Below, in pieces: positions 33,449 to 43,019 of a DNA stretch of 64,000 bases. Numbering within the stretch: position 1 is the stretch's first letter; each line of letters opens with the position of its first letter. The translations under genes and the position numbers were made by a program. Under the pieces are notes generated by a model. The model had not been told where the DNA came from, ran no database searches, and saw only the letters and a program-made list of their open reading frames with translations. The DNA comes from Lepiota brunneoincarnata. Lineage: Eukaryota > Basidiomycota > Agaricomycetes > Agaricales > Agaricaceae. The stretch is from assembly GCA_023014365.1 (NCBI GenBank), contig JAEBUN010000042.1:278287-342286 (forward strand), written 5' to 3'.

Positions 33449-35441
33449 CTATATTCGAACTAAACTAATCATAGATAAAACAACAGTCGACGCAACCAGT
33501 AGTGTTGCAAATCCAGATATCACTCTTCCTAACTTAGCGTACCAAAAACTCCTCTCGCCACCCAGTTGGAAGGTGTGAGATGCACTCGCCCTCTCCAGCG
33601 CGTCAAGATCGTACATCCCACGTTTCTCGTTTAATTCCGCAACTGATAGAAGGAAGGACCGGAGGAGGTGCGATCCGTCCAAGCCCGCAATCGGGACCAA
33701 ATTAAATAAAAACAAGGACAGGTTGACCATCAACAAGTACCTAAGCCCATGTTAATCTCGAAACTCTTGAAAGAAGGGTTACGGGGGACTCACTCCCAAA
33801 ATATATTTGCTAACCATGGGATCAAAATCGGGACGAAAGAAAAACGGGGAAGCCAACTCCCAACAGTTACTGCGTCAAACGAATGTCAAAATCAATTGGG
33901 AGCTCCCGCTACAAATCCCGTCTCACCTTCTTCCCAGATTTCCCTGCGAGGGCCGCTCCAGAGAACTACCTTGTCGGGACCCTGACCATTTTCCTTCACA
34001 GTCAAACGCACGAATGCCTCCTTTACCGCCGGCCGTACGCAAAGACTCCAATTTTTGCAGCCACTTTCCGAACCACATCTGGTCGTTTCATCAACGGTTG
34101 TAAGTATAGATGTAGGGTCCAGACATCCAATCTGGTTCGGTGTTGTATCGGCGACGAAGCACGCGAGCGAGGATGGTTCTATTGTCTCGTCAAAGAGACA
34201 ACAAGCTTTGGAAGCAGCTCCTTGATAAGTACGTATGAGTAAAATCGTCCACCCTTCGTCCTGCAAACCCACCAAAATCTTTCGGATCGATGCACCAACC
34301 GATGCTCATTTCGTCAGCCTTTGGGGAGTTGAGAAAGGAATTCCAAGGATCAGGTTCCGCAGGGGAGAAGGCCATGGATCGGTCATCCAGTTTCGTGATA
34401 AGTGTACCGGGCGCCAGGTACCCGGCCAGCGGCGAGACCTACATTCTGGATTGTGAATGAACCTATCATAAGAGATGCGAGACACCTATCTCACTCACGT
34501 CGACAACGTTGAGGACAACCCGGCCAAAAGAACTCATATCTTTGTAACCCAAGACGGTGAACAAAGGGCGACTGCCAGCATAGCCAACCAATAACCAGAA
34601 ACACCAGAAAAGGAGATTGTGGAAAGGACCTGCTGCTGTGATGCGAGACCGCACGCGTGGTCGAAGTGTATCCAAAGCTGCAGACGAAAACGAAACAAAG
34701 GCAGCAGGGATGCAGACAGTCACAGAGGCTCCCGACGACAGAATAGGTACACCGTGCCTGTTTGACGTTCAGCATAGGCCCAGATGATGGCTAAGCGGCT
34801 CACAGTGCACCAGAAATCACATGCCCTGACTCATGGATAATCTGACTCAGGAACAAGGTAACGAGGATAATGGGAAGATGATTCAGTGGGACGGTGACTC
34901 CCGGCAGCTATAAAATAGTTGTCTAAATGGAAGACGAAGACTGTCCGAGGCGATCCGTCCTTACAATAGGCGTTATCGGACTCTCCGCGATAACCTCTCC
35001 ACCCATTGGGTCCACAGGGCCATCCCTCTTCATCAACCTCCCGACAGTTTTTGAGATGTCCATGACCTTGTGGAGCGGCAAAGGTTTCATTAGCGCCCAC
35101 GTCGCCCAAACCAAAAGCCCCAATGCTACACCCATCCCTATGATTCCAGTAATATAACCCAACGTGTAGAACGCTTCCATCCATAGTCTCGACAAAGACC
35201 CCTTTCTTCTGCGAAGCTTGTATAGAAATCTATCATGGGCACTGTTCCACCTTGAGGTTTCCACCCGAACTTGCAGGAACCGGAGATTAACACGTAAGTC
35301 GGAAGCATGGCCCTCACCATGTATATGGCGTTTATAGTACGGGAGGAGCAACTCACGCCTCCTTCGGCTCAGGAACTGTTGAAATCCGTGGAGAATTAGC
35401 CAGAAAAAAGAGACAGTGTATGCGAAGGAAGCAAACGACAT
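33449..35441 (-). CDS. Site-2 protease-like zinc metallopeptidase (MBTPS2/S2P family)
   Basis: Intramembrane metalloprotease of the type that releases membrane-bound transcription factors such as SREBP in the Golgi. Start chosen at MSFASFAYTVSFFW (35,441), giving an N-terminal membrane helix; then WMEAFYTLGYITGIIGMG; the zinc motif IIHESGHVISG (HExxH at 34,821-34,835); RARITAAGPFHNLLFW-type helix at about 34,600-34,650; a PDZ-like luminal part (GWCIDPKDFGGFAGRRV); cysteine-rich loop; and the second metal motif NLVPIAGLDGSHLLRSF near 33,670-33,705, which matches N-x-x-P-x-x-x-L-D-G. Ends SMISLVRI at 33,449. About seven exons are implied by frame changes with GT-AG borders. Both catalytic motifs are intact. 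Confidence 0.9.
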
Positions 35442-36091
35442 TTTAGGCGCATGAATGTCTTCTGGCAGGCAACAATGCTGATCGCTTGTGACTAATGTCA
35501 CACCTGTGTGACCGCGATCGTGATAGGTTTTACTCTGCATTTATATACCGCAACAAGCAGACTAGTGCTAAGACACAGTGGGCTGTCGGGCTCGCAAACG
35601 CGTGCCGAGTTCCGATCTCCATTCCGTTGGCGTCTTCCGTTCCGACGTTTGTTCTTTCTGTTTATATCCCACTCTCCGTTGCCTTTGCACGGTCTCCACT
35701 GTTTTTACTATTTACACTATGCCCTTATCACTTTCCTCTGCTTGTTAGCTTAGTGTTATTGTGCTTATTGTCTATGGACAAGCACATGTACTGTAGTATC
35801 TGATAAATAGCATATTATGTGTAACTACACTTCAGCTCTCATGTTGAGACTGAAGTGAGTATCTTATATTATTCTTCTCTAATTACTGTACTTACCATAT
35901 CACATAGTATAACATGTATTGTCTTTCAGGTAGCTTACTTTAGTTCTTACATTGAGACTGAATATAATGTGTATTGTCTTTCATGGGCCCACTGTATTAA
36001 CAGATGGACCCCCCCCAAGAGGTGAATTATTTACATGAGTGAAAGTCTGAAAAAAATGTGGAGGTTTCTAATAGTGTGGTGTACTCTATAT
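35442..36091. other. Intergenic region upstream of the site-2 protease
   Basis: No gene seen. 35,540-35,760 is pyrimidine-rich and still has CpG, consistent with a host promoter for the minus-strand protease gene. From about 35,800 the sequence turns AT-rich and CpG-poor toward the copia LTR. A short partial repeat GTATTGTCTTTCA occurs at 35,918 and 35,971. Confidence 0.5.
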
Positions 36092-36295
36092 TGTTGGATT
36101 TAGGGAAGTCAGAATGAGAAAAGCAGGGACCTGTCACAAACATGTGGGGGTTCATCTCTGTTTGTACCTATTATATACACCTGGTAATAATAAGACTCTA
36201 AAAATGAAATAAAACAATAAAAGCAATCAAAAACAGGAATGAAAATGGAATAATAACTAAGGATCCAAGCCAGCAGAGCACTCAATATTCCAACA
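36092..36295 (-). repeat. copia LTR (204 bp), minus orientation
   Basis: Perfect 7-bp inverted ends TGTTGGA/TCCAACA bound 204 bp. On the minus strand it is preceded by the purine-rich tract GCAGGGGTG, so it reads as a 3' LTR. Confidence 0.78.
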
Positions 36296-36740
36296 CACCC
36301 CTGCAAGCCTTATGCTCCCAAGTAGTGCACCCCCACAATCAAAAGCCTTCATCATCTGAATGCAAAACCAATGCAACACTTTTGTTCTTACCTTTTTTGA
36401 AAATTTCCTACACTTTCCTTTCTGGGCAATCAGACTTGAAATGGCCCATTGTATCACAAAAGAAGCACCAGACTTCAGCAGGTGGCTTGGCATGGGAAAC
36501 TCCCAATGCATTATTGGGTTCTGCCTTTACTTGTGTTGCAGGCATCTGGGTGGTCTATCTAACTTCTTTGTTTAGGAGGCAGGTAATGACAAGGAAAGGT
36601 ATAAGAGTGTTGGAGGCCATCAAATCAAAGTTGATGATAAGATTATTGTAAGATTGGAGAAGGCCCATTGTAATTGCAGAATCTTATCCTGTTCTGGGAT
36701 AACAATACCTGCTTTCTCCATTTGAAAGACCACTATTTGG
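36296..36740 (-). pseudogene. copia Gag scrap with zinc knuckle next to the LTR
   Basis: The minus-strand frame reads WCFFCDTMGHFKSDCPERK, a complete C-x2-C-x4-H-x4-C zinc knuckle as in copia Gag, followed by a stop. Gag lies within about 200 bp of the 3' LTR, so protease, integrase and RT have been deleted. This is either an internally deleted non-autonomous copy or a rearranged fragment. The right side runs into Tc1 element A. Confidence 0.65.
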
Positions 36741-37107
36741 AAAGATCAGTCAGTAGCAGACCAAGGTGATTATGTAACTACTTGGGAAAATAGACAATGA
36801 TAATATACCATATTGGAAGCCTGAATCCATTTACATCATGTGATTTGTCCAAGAAATAATGGATTAATTAATTATCTAAAATATTGACTCATTGGGACAG
36901 TTTTTTGACTCTCTATCATCTACCTAATTAAAACTTTGAATTGCCTCCTTTTGCCTTAATACCTGTCTTGAGCCTTCTGGTTATGCTTTCTATAAGCTTT
37001 TGACACCTTTCTGCAGAAATCCTATTCCACTTTACCACCAACCTGTCCCATAATTTATGTATTCCCTCAGGTAGTTTCTTATATTCCTTTAGCTGGTTCT
37101 TCAGGTA

Positions 37108-38711
37108 CAGTAAGGGACAAAACCCTTCCAATAATTTTTATACTTCAACAAATATGTTAATAACTGCCCACCTACTAAGGATGAAACCTTCATATTTTAA
37201 TTGGGAATACCTATATGACTCATATATCATCCTGCCAGATATCATTACATTATATGCCATTTTGGGAAGTCAGTGAATTAAACAATCATTTAAGGTCATT
37301 GGAAGGGTTTTGTCCATCTCTAAGAAATTACCAATAATTACACTTTTAGTACTTTGTATACCCTCCCCTGGCATCCAAGACAGTCTGATCCCTATCAGGC
37401 ATACTCTCTATCAGATTCTGACACACTTCTGCTGGAATCTGATCCCATTCCTTTTGTGTCCTATCCCATAATTCTTTCATCCCCTGAGGTGGAGTGTCAT
37501 ACTCCCCTAACTTGATTTTAAGGTGAGTCCACAAATGTTCAATTGGATTAAGGTCTGGAGATTGTGGGAGCCACACCATAACCTCCATCTCAGCTGCTTT
37601 GAACCATTTTTGAGCCTTGGTGCACCTATGTTTGGGATCATTATCTTGTTGAAAGACAATATCTTCCACCTCTTTGTCATACCACTCTAGGCTCCCCTTG
37701 AGTTCATCCTCCAAAATGGTGACAAATAGATTACCATCCATCTTACCATTAATCTTGGCTGCCAACCCTGGACCTTCCCACAGCATACAGCCCCATACCA
37801 TAATGGAACCTCCTCCAAACTTTGTGGTTCCCTGCACCAGCCTATCACTAAAGCCTCTCCCCTGCTCTTTTCCAGACCCAAACCCTGCCATCTGACCCTA
37901 AGCAATTGATTTTGGTCTCATCTGACCAAACCAGCCTCTTTCAGTCTTCCAGAGTCTAGTCTGCATGTGCCTCTGCCCACTCCAATCTTTTCCTCTTGTG
38001 TATAACAGAGAGTTTAGGCCTTTTCTGCTTGGCTACAGCCTTCATTCCAGCTTTTTTGAGTGCTCTGCAAGCTGTTTTGGATGATAGGGGTTGGTCAATG
38101 ACAGTATGAAGGGTTCTGGTAATTTGGGAGGCATTTTCAGCCCTGTGGGATGTGATAAGATGAGTGGCATATTTGATATTGCCAACAGAAAGCTTGGTTG
38201 GGCAGCCACCAAGTGACTTTGAAAGTGTTGAACAATGTTTGGAGTGAAGATGAGATATAGTGCTGAGGCAAAGACCAGTGGTAGAAGCAATATGGGTAGC
38301 AGAGTGGCCTTTGTCCAAAAGGGAAAGAATACGGTTGCATTGAGTCATAGAGAGGGATTGCATGTTAGCAAAATGAGGTTGGGGGGGTGGTGTGAGCTAG
38401 GGAAGTGAGCAGCTATATTTATACATTATTCCAACCAGTCACATGACATTTATTTGCACTTATTTGGCTGTAATAAACAAAATCATGTGATTAGAGTAAA
38501 GACGGACAAAACCCTTCCAATGACCTTAAATGATTGTTTAATTCACTGACTTCCCAAAATGGCATATGACGTAATGATATTTGGCAGGATGATACATGAG
38601 CCATATAGGTACTCCCAATTAAAATATGAAGGTTTCACCTTTAGTAGGTGGGCAGCTATTAACATATTTGTTGAAGTATAAAAATCATTGGAAGGTTTTT
38701 GTCCCTTACTG
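37108..38711 (-). mobile_element. Tc1/mariner element B with ~210-bp terminal inverted repeats, nested in element A
   Basis: Ends CAGTAAGGGACAAAACCC / GGTTTTTGTCCCTTACTG, flanked by TA at 37,106-37,107 and 38,712-38,713; total 1,604 bp. Each long inverted repeat (about 37,108-37,320 and 38,498-38,711) both starts and ends with a GGACAAAACCCTTCC block in opposite orientation, so each end holds two potential transposase sites. Inserted inside the transposase of element A. Confidence 0.93.
37346..38363 (-). pseudogene. Tc1 transposase of element B, broken
   Basis: N-terminal part (37,956-38,363) has the paired DNA-binding helices (MTQCNRILSLLDKGHSATHI) and KTACRALKKAGMKAVAKQKR. The catalytic part reads VWSDETKINCLGSDGRVWVW, then after a frameshift near 37,850 FGGGSIMVWGCMLWEG, FQQDNDPKHRCTKAQKWF and SPDLNPIEHLWTHLK. 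All three DDE catalytic positions are present. Two tryptophan codons just before WSDE have become TAG and TGA, and one frameshift follows. So the copy is dead but young. Confidence 0.9.
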
Positions 38712-39901
38712 TATATCCAGAGGTGTTCAATGGAATTGAAGTTAGGTAACTGTGCTGGTTATAGTAGAACTTGCATATTGTTATCTTCAAACCACTCTGT
38801 TGCCCTTTTATACTTGTATTTTGGAACATTGTCCTACTGGAATATCTACTTCTCCTCCTCCATCTCCAAAGTTTCAAAGCTATTCACCATCCTATACTCC
38901 AAAATCCCACAGTACTGCTCTACATCTATGATCCTCTCAACATCCACTAGCATTCCCACTCCTTTCCAGCCCATAGCCTGCCATACCATAAAGTTACCAT
39001 CACCTTCATGCTTAACAGTGGGAATAATAGTCTTGTCTGAGAGTCCTTCCCTCCTTATACATCTTCCTATATGACCCAAGCTTGCTGATATTTGTTTCAT
39101 CTGTCCATAATATCCATTTCCAATCTTCCACTGTCCAATTCTTGTGCTTGTGGGCAATTTGAAGTGAGCAGTTCAGTGTTGCTTCTTATAAGGAGGTCAT
39201 TTGGTCCTAACAACAGACCAGAAATTGTTCTTCTTGAGGATATTTCAGATTGGTTGAAGTCTGGCAGGAGTAGGGAGAATAGAGCAGAGGATTTGGGTAG
39301 CTTGAACAGCATTGTCCAGCTTCCCAGTGGTAATTTAATAAATTATTGATTATTTATCCTGAGAAGACAACATGGAGAGTTGTGCTCCTTTGTTGTTTTC
39401 CTCATTTTGATCAACTTCTTTCTTGATCAGCTCAATAGTACTCTTGTCTAGACCAGTTTGGACTGAGTTTATTGCAAGGAATAGCCATTCTGAAGAAGAA
39501 AAATGACTTAAGAGCACTAGGTAGAAGATATAGCTTCCATGATGTAATAATAAGAAGAAAAGATTGGTGCAGTGATTTCAATGTGATCATGTGATATAGA
39601 AGAAGTCACATAACAATTTTTGTTATTCCCACACTTGATTTGGTATTGATTTGGCCTGTTCAAAACCAGATTTTAGGAAAATGACAGAGGATCAAAAAAC
39701 TGTCTCAATGAGTTAATATTTTAAATGATTAATTGATCCACTACTTCTCAGACAAATCATGTGATTTAAACAGATTCAGGATCTCAATATGCTATATTAT
39801 TATTGTCCATTTTCCCAAGTATTTATGTAATCACCTTGGTCCACTATTAGCTGATCTTTCCAAATGGTGAAAACATTGGGACAGTTTTTTGACCCACTGT
39901 A

Positions 39902-40063
39902 TCTCCATTCTTGTATCTCTCACCAAGTCCTGTATAGTATGGTAATATTCCTCTTCCTCATCTTCCTATTCCTGTGCCCATAATTGGTCTGTAGTTTTCT
40001 GTATCTATCTTATGTAGTTGAAGACTAGCTCTAACTCCTCCTTGTCTGGACTATTCATAACAG
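39902..40063 (-). repeat. Decayed LTR fragment, same family as the solo LTR at 3,127-3,824
   Basis: Aligns base for base with 3,663-3,824, both ending TTCATAACA. The young copy has seven CpG over this span; here all seven are gone, five as CpA or TpG. Cut on the left by Tc1 element A at a TA site. Confidence 0.85.
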
Positions 40064-40807
40064 AATATGTCTGATGAGGTAAGACCATCCTCATCATCTA
40101 AGGTCTCTGTCTCCACAAAGAATGCTTTGTTACCCACTACAACTGCATTGGCAGCCTCCTTTCCCTTCAAGGCTTTTGTTGGTTGTTTCTTTTTCTTGGG
40201 TGGTTCAGGACAGTCCAATCTCCAGTAGAGGGGTGGGATGGATGTGGAAAGGTTGTCATTTATTGTGTTCATGTTCTTTTGACATGTTATCATGAGTATG
40301 TGTTAAATTTTAATGGGTTAGGGCCCATAACCTGTAGGAATAACTATCTCAGTAACTTGTAATGTGAGTATTGAGGTGTCTAGCACTAAACTAGTAGGTA
40401 TATATGCTACCTACAACTGTCCATATAAGGGCAGGAACATGTCCAGTGTCTGTAAACAAAGCACAAACAAAGAATTCCAAAATGGGATATGTTGCAGAAA
40501 GCTTGACATGAGCTTGCTAGCTCAACAAGAGGATTAGTTTGGGAAGTCAAGAAGTCAAAGTCTTAATAATTAGACTCTGGGTTGTCATGGATATGACAAA
40601 TTGTGACACAGGGTACAAGTATATCAAGTGCAAAAAAGATGGGGAAAGGATAGTGACATAGCTTGTACAAGTAAAAAACCAAGTACGGTTACTGTTTTTT
40701 TTGGATTTTCCTTTTCTATCACTTGGATTCCTGACAAGTGCACCAAGTGGACTACAAGTAGTGCAAAAAAAATCACATGCAAGAAAGAAAGGTGCGAGTC
40801 TCATGTA
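40064..40807. other. Transposon debris, no supported gene
   Basis: A minus-strand open frame at 40,051-40,293 encodes a Lys-rich stretch (PPKKKKQPTKALKGK) without a recognisable domain. Near 40,545-40,595 a segment repeats the sequence at 455-505. The rest is AT-rich and CpG-poor until about 40,680, where host-like base composition resumes. Confidence 0.4.
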
Positions 40808-41403
40808 TCAGTGTGCCTTGTCGTTGACTAGGTCAGTGCCACCGAACTTGAAAGGTCTGGGGGGGTTCTCTGGCTTGCGGAACTGGAGGGTCGAAATTAT
40901 TTTATCTTCTTCGCGTTTGTCGGGAGCTGGGAAATGAAATGGGTATTCTTGTCCAAGACCGGGGCTGGCCAGGCCTGAGGCTGTCGTAATGTTTCCGAAC
41001 CGAGGTCGAAAAGGCTTTGACAGGTGAGCGAACAAAAGTAAATCCGAAACTATGTGCAGGGCCGGCTCGTTCTTGCGCACCACTTTATGCGTGTCGTGGG
41101 TACGGCTGATGTTGGCGTTGAGGCTCTTCTGCACAATAGTCCCCACATCAAGGGCTTGATCCAGCGGTGACCATCACCCAAATTTGTCTGGACCAGAGCT
41201 AGAACACAATGGAAAGCTCGAGGAGATATAGACCTTGAAGTACAAGAGACGCCCAGAAGTAGAAAGTGAGATGGCAGGAACAGCCTTGAATAAGGTTTAC
41301 GTCGTCGTGGGTGAGCGTGGGGTCGCTCCAACATTATTCTTTCCATGAGTACGTAACCTTTTCCCCGTGAGTATATAATCGTTGGCGACGTCAATTGGCG
41401 CAT
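40808..41403 (-). CDS. Small gene of unknown function
   Basis: Not recognised. The 3' exon (minus) reads LDVGTIVQKSLNANISRTHD ... NEPALHIVSDLLLFAHLSKP and ends PFKFGGTDLVNDKAH at 40,808. An upstream exon starting at 41,403 could join through an intron GTAAAC...TCAAG, giving about 150 residues. The joined product looks polar with no membrane segment or known motif. CpG-rich composition and the sensible C-terminal exon argue for a real host gene; the 5' structure is uncertain. It diverges from YKT6 with about 530 bp between starts. Confidence 0.5.
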
Positions 41404-41936
41404 GGCAGGGAGGAATGAACCATATAAGGTATCTCGGTCCGGTGCGAGTGGTTTCCTTTATTGCAAGAGCTTTGCAGAGCTAGGACAGCTGGGGGACATA
41501 CTTGTGGTCTTTTGTTATTAACCCAAGGAACCTTCTGTTGGTCGGCGGATACTCCAGCCACTCTGGTGCTCAGTATATCTGGAAGATACCAAGATTATTG
41601 GATAGGGAGGGTCGCCTATCTCATGACAAACGAAGAGGAGGGGTTCAACCATGAATTTACTTGATGCCATCGAGTATTATTTTGCAAACAAGGAATGGAA
41701 GCCTCTTGCAACATTGCCAAGTAACGATCATGGGCAGTGCGTCAAGTGCAGATGATCAGCGCTCCAGCTGAAACTGATATCGAATCATGCGATATGATAT
41801 TGGTGCACGCCTGATGGGCCAAATTTATTTGTGCATGTTAGTCATTTTGTTGCTGGGGGACTCAACTGTACCAACACTGCCGTCACCGCCGCTGCTGCCC
41901 TCGACTGACTCCATCTCTGAGCGATAACCACCCTCA
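41404..41936. other. Intergenic region upstream of YKT6
   Basis: About 530 bp between two divergent starts. No coding evidence on either strand; short open frames lack motifs and splice support. Probably holds both promoters. Confidence 0.5.
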
Positions 41937-42700
41937 ATGAAGATTTTCTCTATTTCTGTTGTGCTCGCACCACCATCGGGCGCGTCCGTTGTGCTCACTA
42001 ATGCCAGCGACTTGTCCTCCTTTTCCTTCTATCAACGGGGGTCTGTTGGTGAATTCATGACCTTTTTCACGAAGACGGTAGCGGAGCGCACTGCGCAGGG
42101 CCAACGCCAGAGCATCCAAGAGAATAGTTACATGGCTCATGTGTATAACCGTGGAGGGGCGGAACAACTGGCAGGTACTTGAGGGTCCAGCATTCCTGTG
42201 GGGTAACGACCATCTTACCAGAGGCGCTCCAGGCATCATTATAGCGGACCAGGAATACCCCGTACGGCCAGCCTTCTCGTTATTAACGAAGCTCCTTGAC
42301 GACTTTACGGGCACGGTGCCCCAGTCGTCATTCGGGAATCCGGCATCAATATCATTCCCGGAAATTGGAACGTATCTTCAGAAATACCAAGATCCTCGGC
42401 AGGCGGACACAATTATGCGCGTCCAACAGGAACTGGACGAAACAAAGATAGTATTGGTATGTGTTGGGAGCGCTTGATAAACACGGAGGGATGTGCTCAG
42501 GGACTGCACAGCATAAGACGATTGAATCAGTTTTGCAACGTGGAGAGAAACTTGATAATCTTGTTGAACGATCAGAGGCACTGTCGACACAGAGCAAGAT
42601 GTTTTACAAGACAGCCAAGAAGGTGGGCAACCTCTCACGTGTTCTAGCAGTGTATTCTCAATTTTTGTCGCAGCAAAACTCGTGTTGCTTGATCATGTAA
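41937..42700 (+). CDS. YKT6: R-SNARE YKT6
   Basis: Prenylated v-SNARE for Golgi, endosome, vacuole and autophagosome membrane fusion. Four exons: 41,937-42,174, 42,224-42,456, 42,512-42,622 and 42,674-42,700, 202 codons; family length is about 200. The longin domain starts [17 protein letters not shown] and includes [20 protein letters not shown] and [18 protein letters not shown]. The SNARE helix has [13 protein letters not shown] and [20 protein letters not shown], with the zero-layer Arg kept. The C-terminus is NSCCLIM, the double-cysteine lipid attachment CAAX motif typical of YKT6. Exon phases agree throughout. Confidence 0.96.
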
Positions 42701-43019
42701 TTTGCTTAGTACCTAATGGATTACCCTGTGGGGAACCGGTGGTTCCGATGATTTTATTGTCATCCACTGTCGCTCCGTAATTCGGGGTATGAACACTTCC
42801 GATGAAAGGGACCGGTGTGAAGACTCCGACGGACGTGACAGGGAAGTTGATCTGAATCAAAACCCGTTACAAGCCTTTGTTCTCCAGGGTCGATTGATAT
42901 CAGGGACACCACGCCTCACCCCTTATCCCCTTTCATATCATATATAACCTCTCCGCCTCGCCATGCCCCTGCCACATTTCTTTACGTTACACTTCCTTTT
43001 CTCCTTGTTGGCACGAGCC

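Larger units (their letters stand above)
36741..39899 (-). mobile_element. Tc1/mariner element A, split by a second Tc1
   Basis: A minus-strand transposase is split in two: the right part (38,846-39,157) reads MVWQAMGWKGVGMLVDVERI, and the left part (36,928-37,131) continues LKNQLKEYKKLPEGIHKLWD to the C-terminus KGGNSKF. The join falls at the usual EHLW-x-Y-LK position, where element B is inserted. The right terminal repeat ends CCCACTG at 39,899 before TA. About 190 bp of it is matched in inverted form at 36,745-36,935, but the outermost bases are missing on the left. Inactive. Confidence 0.85.

Noticed and set aside
35495..35803. Plus-strand open frames of 81-102 codons upstream of the site-2 protease
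   Set aside because: Pyrimidine-rich promoter DNA produces Leu/Phe/Ser-rich frames; there are no motifs and no splice support.
42963..43019. Signal peptide at the start of the Ppo gene
   Set aside because: An upstream in-frame ATG would add a hydrophobic stretch, but Ppo enzymes are not secreted and the next ATG (MSFVAST) gives a usual N-terminus. The upstream part is more likely 5' leader.
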